Positions 1 to 6,962 of a stretch of 19,960 nucleotides of DNA are shown piece after piece; the stretch's first letter is position 1; each line of letters starts with the position of its first letter. A program made the translations under genes and the position numbers. The notes under the pieces were generated by a model. That model made no database searches, was not told the origin of the DNA, and saw nothing but the letters and a program-made list of their open reading frames with translations. The stretch comes from G039029935 sp039029935 (GTDB taxonomy: Bacteria > Chloroflexota > Anaerolineae > Caldilineales > Caldilineaceae), in contig JBCCFC010000072.1 in NCBI GenBank assembly GCA_039029935.1, positions 1-19,960 of the forward strand, written 5' to 3'.

Positions 1-531
1 CAGCAAGAGATTGTCACCTATTACGAAGATATCATCAAGAGTATGCGCAGCGAACTCAATTACTGGGTTGGTCATGTTGCTGAGGCATTTATTCGCACCG
101 TTATGCGTAAACATTTCAAAAACCAAACTGTTGATGGCGCAAAATACTTTAACCACTCCGATGATATCCTCTTGAGCCAGTTCGAGCGTGTCTATCCCAC
201 CAAAGTGCAGACCTATGGCTCAGTCCAATCCTATCAGATCGATGTCTATGCCATGCCCAAAGACAACACACATCTTCCTTGGGCGGTTGAAATCAAAAAT
301 TGGCAAACCCCTGTCAGCCAGACTGAGGTGCGCTATTTCTGGGAGGCCGCACGGGATTTGGCCGATGAGCATGGACATGCCGAGATGGTCTGCTGGCTTC
401 ATGCGCGCAGCGGCTTCACCGAGCCAGCGAGGAAATTTATGCAGGAGAAGGGGATACTGCACACGGACGCAAAGTTATTGACAACGATATTAGAAGATTT
501 TCAGGTGATAGAACGATGGCGCGAACCGTGA
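1..531 (+). CDS. PD-(D/E)XK restriction-endonuclease-like protein, 5' partial
   Basis: The reading frame is open from the first base, so this is the C-terminal part (176 codons) of a longer protein. An internal ATG at 43 gives 162 aa but has no special claim to be the start. Counting from that Met, the segment has the layout of a restriction-endonuclease-like fold: a helix with a candidate acidic residue (GHVAEAF, Glu14), then Asp67 in YQIDVYA, then Glu83-x-Lys85 in AVEIKNW, followed by a helix (EVRYFWEAARDL). The D-x15-ExK spacing suits a PD-(D/E)XK nuclease core. Such domains often cap ATPases of the archaeal-ATPase/DUF234 type, which could explain the missing N-terminus, but that is inference. 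It converges on the UPF0158 gene with only 18 bp between the two stop codons. The nuclease call is fairly safe by motif; substrate and role are unknown. Confidence 0.6.
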   Translation, partial: QQEIVTYYEDIIKSMRSELNYWVGHVAEAFIRTVMRKHFKNQTVDGAKYFNHSDDILLSQFERVYPTKVQTYGSVQSYQIDVYAMPKDNTHLPWAVEIKNWQTPVSQTEVRYFWEAARDLADEHGHAEMVCWLHARSGFTEPARKFMQEKGILHTDAKLLTTILEDFQVIERWREP

Positions 532-549
532 GCTTTGGCATTTGGTTGC

Positions 550-1113
550 TTACTGCTTTGCCCGCGTATTCACCGCATCAATCCCAATCGACAACAACCA
601 CTCGCGAACCCGTCCCTGCTCCCGTTCATCCCGAAAGGCAAACCATTGCTTTTCCACATAGCCATTGGTCATTAGCACATCTTTGAAACGCCGAAAGGGG
701 CCACGCCCAGCAATGGCTCTTTCCAATCTATTCCGCAACCGATGGTCATCCACCATTTCGATAAAGTCTTCCATGTCCTGATATCCGGCACGTGAGTCCT
801 GCTCAGGTAGCTCGACATACCGTGTACTAGGAGCAAGATAAAATTGTTCGACTCGTAGAAGCACCTCACATTCCCAATCATGGTAGCCTTGTTCACGCAA
901 GATGCCGTCTAGGTCAAGTGGTTCATCGCTATCAATGTCCCTATATTCTTCATAAATACCCTCGATGATTTGGATATTTGCTCTATCAAAAAGCTCGGCC
1001 TCACCTGTCTCTGTATCAAAATACCCCAGCATATCTGCCATTTCAAAATCGTTGCCCATATGTAGGGCAACCTCTTCTAAATCAACTTGTAATTTTCGTA
1101 ATTCTGTAGACAT
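550..1113 (-). CDS. UPF0158 family protein
   Basis: 187-aa acidic protein. The C-terminal half has the family pattern: Y-x-E-L-P, a DMEDFIEMVDD stretch, RGPFRRFKDVL, then W-FAFRDER and REWLLSIGI. This matches UPF0158 (PF03682), whose function is not established. The open frame extends upstream to 1209, but the ATG at 1113 is preferred: AGAGGTGAT lies just before it, and the upstream stretch overlaps the neighbouring gene. That neighbour's stop codon (TGA, 1115-1117) is one base away (TGATATG), so the two are probably translationally coupled. There is no signal peptide or membrane segment, so it is cytoplasmic. Family assignment is confident; biological role unknown. Confidence 0.82.
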   Translation of the reverse strand: MSTELRKLQVDLEEVALHMGNDFEMADMLGYFDTETGEAELFDRANIQIIEGIYEEYRDIDSDEPLDLDGILREQGYHDWECEVLLRVEQFYLAPSTRYVELPEQDSRAGYQDMEDFIEMVDDHRLRNRLERAIAGRGPFRRFKDVLMTNGYVEKQWFAFRDEREQGRVREWLLSIGIDAVNTRAKQ

Positions 1114-1114
1114 A

Positions 1115-1876
1115 TCACCTCTGTAAATATTCATCAACCGCATCAAGCAACTCATCTGTTGACAGATCAGCCAGCGGATCCGCTTCATCCTCTGGTGTTC
1201 GTCCGCCAATACGACTCGAAATCATCTCGCTCATCGCAGGGGAGAAGTTGTCAAAATCGTCCTCGGTCAAGGAGGTAAGCTGTATCATCACGCGACGCAT
1301 CTCTGGTCGGGCTTCGCGTCCCCCGTTGCGCATCATCACTTTGTAGGCGTCTTGGCGTGCTTTTTGGCTGCGCGCAAAAATTTTGTAGACTGCGTTGTTG
1401 AGCGTGTTTTTGAGTTCATGCAAAATCACGACGGTATGGTGCTTAAACAGATCAACCTTGGAGCGGTAAACACCGGGGTACTTGGCAGGCTCAAAGCCCA
1501 ACTCGTCAAGCAAGCCAGGGGCAGGTTGGTGGAAGACGAGCAGAATCAGTGAAATGTCGCGTTCACGCAGTTCGGGGTGTCTTCTTCGATAGAGTGTGCC
1601 ACAGACCCGCAGATGGATAAAAGGAGCTTCATTGTCAAACTCGCGGAGTGCATAGTTAATCAACAAATACTTGGCGTTGGTCTGTCCAAACCCGTCGGGT
1701 AGCCCCTCTCCGACATCGCTCTTGGCAAAGGGTTTCTTGTCTTTGAGCGAAAGCGTCATATCCACTTGAGGCGTCTCGCCCCCAAATAATTCGTCAAGAT
1801 GGTCTCGGTTGAGTGTGCCGTCGTCGTTATAGAAACGGCTATGATATCTGCGTCTACGATTCTTTTTTGATGCCAT
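1115..1876 (-). CDS. unrecognised 253-aa protein coupled to UPF0158
   Basis: Family not recognised. The protein starts with a very basic tail (KKNRRRRYHSRFY), has a central alpha/beta-looking region (residues about 60-160, including LRVCGTLYRRRHPELRERDI, HHTVVILHELKN and FARSQKARQDAYKVMM), and ends with an acidic tail (DEADPLADLSTDELLDAVDEYLQR region). The middle faintly recalls transposase-derived Rpn/PD-(D/E)XK proteins, but I cannot point to a D...ExK set, so this is only a hint. The start is supported by GAGGA six bases before the ATG. No signal peptide or membrane helix is visible. It is the first gene of a two-gene unit with the UPF0158 gene, whose Shine-Dalgarno lies inside this gene's last codons. 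A real gene by length, start signal and tight coupling; function open. Confidence 0.7.
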   Translation of the reverse strand: MASKKNRRRRYHSRFYNDDGTLNRDHLDELFGGETPQVDMTLSLKDKKPFAKSDVGEGLPDGFGQTNAKYLLINYALREFDNEAPFIHLRVCGTLYRRRHPELRERDISLILLVFHQPAPGLLDELGFEPAKYPGVYRSKVDLFKHHTVVILHELKNTLNNAVYKIFARSQKARQDAYKVMMRNGGREARPEMRRVMIQLTSLTEDDFDNFSPAMSEMISSRIGGRTPEDEADPLADLSTDELLDAVDEYLQR

Positions 1877-1921
1877 GTCGATTCCTCATGAACGCGAATT
1901 CAAAGACAGTATCGGCGAATT

Positions 1922-1927
1922 ATTATA
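1922..1927 (-). promoter_or_regulatory. candidate -10 box for the 1876 gene
   Basis: TATAAT on the minus strand, 46 bases upstream of the ATG at 1876. No good -35 hexamer lies at the usual distance. The 1877-2048 gap also contains an 11-A run at 1950-1960, which could be an A/T-rich upstream element. Weak call. Confidence 0.3.
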
Positions 1928-2048
1928 TTCGTGTTGGGAAAACACACATAAAAAAAAAAAGGGACACATTTTAAAACCACCAATATAAAAAATCTCCGAT
2001 ACTCTTTTTCATCCCTCAATGATTATACAATAGTGACGTGACCTTTGT

Positions 2049-3476
2049 CTATTGCCCACTGTTGGGCGGCGGTCCACCTCCCGGTGGCCCCCCTGTCAAT
2101 GGCGACCCCGAATAACAGGGGACGCTATAGGGCGTGACATCAAGCATGTGGTAATGATACGTGCCTTCTGGGAATTCGGGTGTTACACCGAAATGTCCAT
2201 GACAGTCATCGAGATCCGTTGGTGCATTGCCGTCGATGTCTTGGGGACCGTAGACCGGGAACCCATCGAGCAGATAGCCAATCAGCACCGAATGTTGCCC
2301 CGCTGTATCAACAGCATCCGACACACAATAGGGGATGCCGTGATAGTGATACATACCCCCATTGTGTGGGTCAGGATGTCCACCACAGCCATCAATAAAG
2401 GGCACGCCATCCACTGTAAAGTTATCATCATTGGCGACGGTATCTCTATCAGCACCCCCCTCATAGGGATTATAAAAAACTGCACCACTTAGCGCAAACC
2501 CAATGGTCGATGCATTCGTTTCGGTTGTGCTGTCCGCCAACGCTGGGTTTAACGGGATGGCGATATTTAAATCGACGCTCCCAATCGTTGTGACAATTAC
2601 GCCTTGTGCGTCCAACCCCAAATAGCTATCAAGGACCTCATGGCTCGGAATACCATCGCTTTGGAAAATAAGTCGATTATTGTTCACGGTAATCGTCACA
2701 TTATCTCCCCAACCCGCAGACTGCGCCACCACTGCACGATCTGTCGTCGGGATGGGTGTAACGGTGGGTGTGGGTGTAGTCGTTGGTGTTAGTGTAGTCG
2801 TTGGTGTTAGTGTAACCGTCGGCGTAGATGTCACCGTCGGAGATTGTGTCATTGTTGGCGTATTCGTATTGGTTGCTGTTGTTACAGGGGGCGATGCTGA
2901 TGTACTGGTGACTGTATGTGCTGGTGTGGATGTGTTGACTGGGGTGGATGTGTTGACTGGGGTTGATGTACTCGTGCTGGTCGGCGCATCAGCCGGCATT
3001 GGTGTATTACTCGGCATTGGTGTATTGGTGGCAGTGCTAGAGGGGAGTACCGTCGCAGTCTCTGCGGGAACAGAGGGTTGGGTGGCCGTTGACGTACTTG
3101 TTGCTGGCATCGTGGCTGCGGTCTGGGTTGGGCGTGGCGTATGGGTTGGCGGTGGCGTTCTGGTCGCTGGAGCTATGGCAGTACTGGACGACGTAGCAGT
3201 TGGTGTCTGCGTTGGGATAGCGGTAGGCGAAGCTGCTGGTGGGATAGTTGCTGTGGCAGTTGCTGTGGCAGTTGCTTGTGCAACATCATTGAGCGGTTCT
3301 GCTGTCGGCTGTGACACAGGCCCCGATGATTGTTGTAAAATAACAGGCAGATAATTGTTGTTTGGACGCAGTTGTGTCCCGTCTGCACTCAGAGCCCCAT
3401 AGTTGATAACATCAAATACGAATAGACCCCATATCAGTACGAATGCGCAAAGACTTACATAAATTTTCTTACTCAA
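2049..3476 (-). CDS. secreted YHYH-domain protein with Thr/Pro-rich linker
   Basis: 475 aa with three parts. Residues 1-31 are a signal peptide (KK, then a hydrophobic run ending ALSA). Residues about 55-250 are a low-complexity Thr/Pro/Ser/Ala linker, likely extended and possibly glycosylated, of a kind common in Chloroflexota surface proteins; YLPVIL near residue 42 also resembles that group. The rest is a YHYH domain (PF14240): GMYHYHGIPYC (YHYH at 376-379), IGYLLDGFPVYGP, CHGHFG and GTYHYH (440-443). The paired His/Cys motifs suggest metal binding, but the family's function is not known. The start codon is TTG, with GGAG ten bases upstream and no nearby ATG that keeps the signal peptide. 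The linker DNA carries 18-bp tandem repeats (2776-2811, 2932-2967), likely slippage-prone. It is followed by no clear terminator. Confidence 0.88.
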   Translation of the reverse strand: MSKKIYVSLCAFVLIWGLFVFDVINYGALSADGTQLRPNNNYLPVILQQSSGPVSQPTAEPLNDVAQATATATATATIPPAASPTAIPTQTPTATSSSTAIAPATRTPPPTHTPRPTQTAATMPATSTSTATQPSVPAETATVLPSSTATNTPMPSNTPMPADAPTSTSTSTPVNTSTPVNTSTPAHTVTSTSASPPVTTATNTNTPTMTQSPTVTSTPTVTLTPTTTLTPTTTPTPTVTPIPTTDRAVVAQSAGWGDNVTITVNNNRLIFQSDGIPSHEVLDSYLGLDAQGVIVTTIGSVDLNIAIPLNPALADSTTETNASTIGFALSGAVFYNPYEGGADRDTVANDDNFTVDGVPFIDGCGGHPDPHNGGMYHYHGIPYCVSDAVDTAGQHSVLIGYLLDGFPVYGPQDIDGNAPTDLDDCHGHFGVTPEFPEGTYHYHMLDVTPYSVPCYSGSPLTGGPPGGGPPPNSGQ

Positions 3477-3569
3477 AATAACGTTTCTCCATTTCTTTGA
3501 CTAGGTTTATGTTGATGAGCACTGATGATGCTATCACAGAAATGGTCTGTTTGTCTGTCGTTCAGTCTT

Positions 3570-3601
3570 GACAAATTTGTCGTCCAATCTGGACAATTGT
3601 C
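3570..3601. promoter_or_regulatory. cluster of palindromes, possible operator
   Basis: Three adjacent symmetric sequences lie 94-125 bp upstream of the YHYH gene start: GACAAATTTGTC (3570-3581), GTCCA-ATC-TGGAC (3582-3594) and GACAATTGTC (3592-3601). The first and third share GACAA/TTGTC half-sites, and their centres are 21 bp apart, about two helical turns, as expected for cooperative binding of a dimeric repressor or activator. No regulator is encoded next to it. The region lies between the YHYH gene and the truncated pseudogene. Confidence 0.4.
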
Positions 3602-3609
3602 GATAGAAA

Positions 3610-4126
3610 TCAAAAATTTGTGTCAGTTCCCCACATATGCGGTAAGACCTTCGGGAGGTATAGTTCATTCGCATAGCCAACCACAGGCCGACAGGCAGCC
3701 ATGCGCGCAAAATTTAGCCCAACGGCCTTGGAGCGTCCCCATGATGAAGTCGCAGGCGACACACCTGCAATGGCCCCATGAATGGTTCGTTGTTCCCGCG
3801 TATCGGGGTGGATGGCACGTGAGACAAGTGTCCCATCCACCCAATCATTAAACGTGAACTCCTCACCAAAGCCCGCGTCAATCCAATGGAGCTATAGAGC
3901 CTTGTTGTAGGTTGAAGGCATGGGGCTGAGCGTAGGGAACAAACGTATTGGTTTGTACATCAATCAACCCAATCGTCGCGCTATCTTGGGCAACAGGTGT
4001 GCGCTCATGAAAATTGGTTTCGATTGCTAGATGATAGCGGTTGGTGGCGTTCCAAGGACAGATGCCGTAATAGCCGTAGAAATGATGGCTGGGACTGTTG
4101 CTGAGTCTTGTGATTGTCAATGTCAC
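3610..4126 (-). pseudogene. frameshifted and truncated beta-propeller-like gene
   Basis: Two minus-strand frames join into one protein. Residues read from 4126 (GTG start, GGAG nine bases before it) give SPSHHFYGYYGICPWNATNR, then YHLAIE, an IGLIDVQTN repeat-like unit and FNLQQGS, then stop at 3878. Moving one frame near 3886-3892 continues directly as HWIDAGFGEEFTFNDWVDG, then VSRAIHPDTREQRTIHG and SKAVGLNFARM, ending at 3610. This order (HHFxGYY-CPW, GLIDxxT, NLQQG, ExxxND, LNFAR) matches my memory of large propeller-like proteins next to sulfatases; I cannot name the family. About 170 residues remain, well short of the roughly 400 I would expect, so the 3' end is missing as well. It begins 17 bp after the sulfatase stop, so it was the third gene of that unit. 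A single-base sequencing error could explain the frameshift but not the truncation. Confidence 0.6.
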
Positions 4127-4143
4127 GTTTTGTACTCCATATG

Positions 4144-5631
4144 CTAATCGGTATACCCTGGCAAATCCGTTGGGTAACTCGGATAGTCCTGAATCAGCAA
4201 CCCCGCGTCAGGGTCTTCCAGATACGTCTCATCGAGCAACGGATAGGGGCGCCATGCTAGACGCCCATCCTCCTCTATATATGCCTCAGTTGCCCCCACC
4301 GATTGCAGGTATGCCAACAGATTTTGCTTGAGTGCCTGTCCTGCATCGGTCATACTGGCGGCTAAATTCTGCACTTCCAGTGGGTCCGCTTGTCGATCAA
4401 AGAGGAACTCAGCGTTGTCACCCGCTGAATAGACATATTTCCACTGCGCATTGACAGCCATATAAATGCCCTTTTCCGCATAGGCGAACTGCGAGTAAAC
4501 GGTGCGTTCCTGTGTAGGGTTGGCGACCATATCGGCCAAATCGCAGCCATCCAAATCAATGCCATCTGTCGAGATGTCAGCCGCACCCAATACGGTTGGG
4601 AAGAGGTCACAGAGCGATGTTGCCACCGAACACTGCTCACCAGCAGGGAAGCGGTCGGGGTAGCGCACAATCATGGGAACACGAGAGGAGGCATCGTGCA
4701 TACTGCGTTTGCCAAAACAGCCCAAGTCACCCAAATGCTCGCCATGATCCGAGGAGAAAAGAATCAGCGTATTGTCGAGTTGCCCAGTCTCTTCCAATGT
4801 CTGCATGATGCGACCGACTTGATAATCCACAAAGGAAATGGTCGCATAGTAGTAGGCAACAATCAGCCGCAGAAGCTGTCTATCAAACCCTTGATCACGA
4901 TACTTATAGCGATTCTGATGGCGGTTGACCCATGTATAGAGGTCCTGACTGTTTTCGGGGATAAACGGATGAGGCATATCCGGTGATCGATACAACTTGT
5001 GCCAAGGTTTTGGGGGCGCAAAGGGTGGGTGTGGGTGGATAAAGCTGCTGTATAGACACCAAGGCTGGTCATTTTTAGATGCCTCTTGGATAAACGTCCG
5101 GCTCTGGTCGCCAATCCACTGTGTTGGGTGCGCCTCGGCTGGTAGCGTTGAAACTTGTGGGGTGTAATACATCTCGCCCCGCGCCCCATGTGCCTCGTAA
5201 TAGTCATAGCCATTGTCACGCAGCCAGGCAATATAGTCATCCGTCTCTGGGTCTGATGTGCATTCTTCCTGCGACTGGCGCGAATCAAACCCTCGCAGGG
5301 CATTGCGTTCCGGTGTGAAGTGGCATTTGCCAATGGCGTGTGTGTAATAACCGTGTTGAGACAGCACCGCTGGATAGGATGCACCGTTGTCATCCATCAT
5401 CTTGCCATTGGCAAACAACCCAGTCTTTTGCGGATAGAGGCCATAATGCATACAGCAGCGCGCAGGTGTACACACAGGGGACGGCGAAAAGCAGTTTGTG
5501 AAGGTTGTTCCTTCGGCGACAAGACGGTCCAGATAGGGCGTCTTGATGGTTTCATTGCCCAGTGCGTGGATCGTATCCGCACGTTGCATGTCTGTGAATA
5601 GAATGAGTATGTTTGGTTTTTTGCTGTTCAT
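4144..5631 (-). CDS. family S1 sulfatase (Cys-type)
   Basis: 495-aa formylglycine-dependent sulfatase, predicted to hydrolyse sulfate esters. Order of motifs: PNILILFTDMQRADT near the N-terminus (metal-binding Asp14; the usual DQ pair is DM here), C54-T-P-A-R, the C-x-P-x-R signature whose Cys is converted to formylglycine, and SSDHGEHLGDLG in the middle (second metal-binding Asp-His pair). The start chosen is the ATG at 5631 (MNSKKPN). The frame also opens at 5655, but no ribosome site precedes that one, while GGA lies close before 5631. No signal peptide, so it appears cytoplasmic, implying imported sulfated substrates. It lies between a D-2-hydroxyacid dehydrogenase and the propeller-like pseudogene. 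Specificity cannot be read from sequence; the GH29 fucosidase 9 kb away makes sulfated fucose-containing glycans a guess only. Confidence 0.93.
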   Translation of the reverse strand: MNSKKPNILILFTDMQRADTIHALGNETIKTPYLDRLVAEGTTFTNCFSPSPVCTPARCCMHYGLYPQKTGLFANGKMMDDNGASYPAVLSQHGYYTHAIGKCHFTPERNALRGFDSRQSQEECTSDPETDDYIAWLRDNGYDYYEAHGARGEMYYTPQVSTLPAEAHPTQWIGDQSRTFIQEASKNDQPWCLYSSFIHPHPPFAPPKPWHKLYRSPDMPHPFIPENSQDLYTWVNRHQNRYKYRDQGFDRQLLRLIVAYYYATISFVDYQVGRIMQTLEETGQLDNTLILFSSDHGEHLGDLGCFGKRSMHDASSRVPMIVRYPDRFPAGEQCSVATSLCDLFPTVLGAADISTDGIDLDGCDLADMVANPTQERTVYSQFAYAEKGIYMAVNAQWKYVYSAGDNAEFLFDRQADPLEVQNLAASMTDAGQALKQNLLAYLQSVGATEAYIEEDGRLAWRPYPLLDETYLEDPDAGLLIQDYPSYPTDLPGYTD

Positions 5632-5674
5632 GAGTTCCGTTTCTGTATGAATCATATTTACTGGTTGATCGAGA

Positions 5675-5734
5675 CACCGAATACTGACGCACCGAATACC
5701 GACGCACCGAATACTGACGCACCAAATACCGACT
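5675..5734. repeat. 15-bp tandem repeat, 4 copies
   Basis: Four 15-bp units: CACCGAATACTGACG, CACCGAATACCGACG, CACCGAATACTGACG and CACCAAATACCGACT. They occupy most of the gap between the dehydrogenase stop (5734-5736) and the sulfatase start; the last unit overlaps the stop codon by one base. Read on the dehydrogenase's sense strand, the units are CGTCAGTATTCGGTG-like, related to the degenerate units at 11171-11200. Confidence 0.9.
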
Positions 5735-6741
5735 TACGGCAGGCGGTAGACAATCTCCGGCTGTGCTACCTGCATCTTGGTCGGTGGCAGACCCGCCAAC
5801 ATCGACTCCAAGTCATCCACAACCATACGCCCAATCAGATGCATATCGTCCCACACCGTACCCGCACGGTGCGCCGACAGAATGGTGTTGGGTGCAGTAC
5901 GAATGGGATGGTCTTTGGCAATTGGCTCCTGTGGGAAAACATCAATGACGGCACGGAAACGTCGCTCATGTAGCAGTTCCGTCAGTGCATCAAAATCGAC
6001 CATGTGCGCACGGCTGATTAACGCAAACACAGCGTCGGGTCGAATCAACGAGAGCAGTTCTCGATTGAGCATGGCCTTGTTTTCATTGGAGGGAATCGCC
6101 AACACAAAGATGACGCGGGATGTAGACAGCACCTCTTCCAATGAAGCCGGGGTACAGCCTCGCTCGCGAATATAGCGGTCTGGCAACCAAGGATCATAGA
6201 CACGGACCGGGCAACGGAAAGGAGCCAGTAGCGGTCGCAAGTTCTGTGCCAAGCCACCAAAGCCGATGAATCCAACGGGCTGGTCAAAGAGCGTGAACAT
6301 ACCCTCGTTGCTCGGATAAAGGTAGACTTCGTCACCTTGGGCAAAGTCGTTGTGGGCATCGACAATGCCCCGTGCGGATGCAATTGCCATGCCCAGTGCC
6401 ATCTCGGCCACCATCGGCCCATAGGCAGGGGCGCAACTTAAGACACGAATACCCCGTTGAAAGCACTTCTCATAGTCTATATGCTTAGGGCTTGGATGAC
6501 GGCCACCCGTTTCCATAATCACACGCAGATTGGGCATGTCATCCACCGTGCCGTGCCGCCAAGCTGTGGCAACCACTGCGTAAACATCCTGGCTGACCTT
6601 GGCAATTTCGTCTGCGGGCATGGCCTCATCCTTGCCCCAGACCACATCGACCAAATCATAGAGCCGTTCTTTGTCCTCATCAGACATAATCATGGTTAAC
6701 GGGCGTGGGTAAGGACTGAGAATGACTTTTTGTTTTGACAT
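5734..6741 (-). CDS. D-2-hydroxyacid dehydrogenase (NAD-binding)
   Basis: 335-aa member of the D-isomer specific 2-hydroxyacid dehydrogenase family, which interconverts 2-oxoacids and D-2-hydroxyacids with NAD(P)H. The Rossmann motif is GFIGFGGLA (157-165); Asp183 at the end of the next strand (RVYD) suggests NAD rather than NADP. The catalytic triad expected for the family is visible: Arg244 (ISRAHMVD), Glu272 (FPQEP) and His291 (LSAHRAGT). Length and domain order are normal. The start at 6741 is chosen over the longer frame to 6804 because GGGAG stands seven bases upstream. It is the first gene of a probable unit with the sulfatase and the pseudogene. In this setting it may act on a sugar acid, but the substrate cannot be read from sequence. 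Confidence 0.9.
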   Translation of the reverse strand: MSKQKVILSPYPRPLTMIMSDEDKERLYDLVDVVWGKDEAMPADEIAKVSQDVYAVVATAWRHGTVDDMPNLRVIMETGGRHPSPKHIDYEKCFQRGIRVLSCAPAYGPMVAEMALGMAIASARGIVDAHNDFAQGDEVYLYPSNEGMFTLFDQPVGFIGFGGLAQNLRPLLAPFRCPVRVYDPWLPDRYIRERGCTPASLEEVLSTSRVIFVLAIPSNENKAMLNRELLSLIRPDAVFALISRAHMVDFDALTELLHERRFRAVIDVFPQEPIAKDHPIRTAPNTILSAHRAGTVWDDMHLIGRMVVDDLESMLAGLPPTKMQVAQPEIVYRLP

Positions 6742-6742
6742 T

Positions 6743-6764
6743 GTTTTCTCCCTGTTTTCTCCCT
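6743..6764 (-). promoter_or_regulatory. duplicated ribosome binding site
   Basis: An 11-bp unit (GTTTTCTCCCT on the + strand) occurs twice in tandem at 6743-6753 and 6754-6764, followed by GTTTT. On the coding strand this gives two GGGAG Shine-Dalgarno sequences, 7 and 18 bases before the dehydrogenase ATG. Confidence 0.6.
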
Positions 6765-6818
6765 GTTTTGTAATGGTCAACAACTGAACATTCTTTGTAG
6801 ACACCCAGAGGATTCCCG

Positions 6819-6864
6819 ACCCTTGCGGTCGCCCTCTTGGTAAACGTCGGGCGACCGCAAGGGT
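6819..6864. repeat. perfect 16-bp inverted repeat (REP-like hairpin)
   Basis: ACCCTTGCGGTCGCCC (6819-6834) and its exact complement GGGCGACCGCAAGGGT (6849-6864) flank a 14-nt loop. The loop also contains GTCGGG, which can pair alternatively with CCCGAC at 6815-6820. It stands between the 5' ends of two divergent genes, so it is not their terminator. Similar GGGCGACC-type palindromes are dispersed in other bacterial genomes as far as I recall, so a dispersed REP/MITE-type copy is the likeliest reading. Confidence 0.8.
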
Positions 6865-6947
6865 ACGCCCCTATAATTATCGTATCCGATGATGAGCGGT
6901 TGTGCAAGCAATCCAAATGTGCCAATAAATAAAGATGTGGATTTACA

Positions 6948-6956
6948 TGGTATAAT
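6948..6956 (+). promoter_or_regulatory. extended -10 promoter for a leaderless mRNA
   Basis: TGGTATAAT is a perfect extended -10 (TG-N-TATAAT) with no recognisable -35. The last T (6956) is followed by six bases and then the ATG at 6963, so transcription would start at or next to the A of the ATG. No Shine-Dalgarno is present, which agrees with leaderless translation. Confidence 0.6.
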
Positions 6957-6962
6957 GATGGC

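Noticed and set aside
2680..3354. Long + strand open frame rich in Val/Gly
   Set aside because: It is the complement of the Thr/Pro linker of the YHYH protein; the composition arises from the repeats, and there is no start signal.
4863..5393. 176-aa frame inside the sulfatase
   Set aside because: Out-of-frame shadow of a well-conserved gene.
6819..6864. Terminator for the dehydrogenase or GNAT gene
   Set aside because: It lies upstream of both genes and lacks a T tract after either arm.
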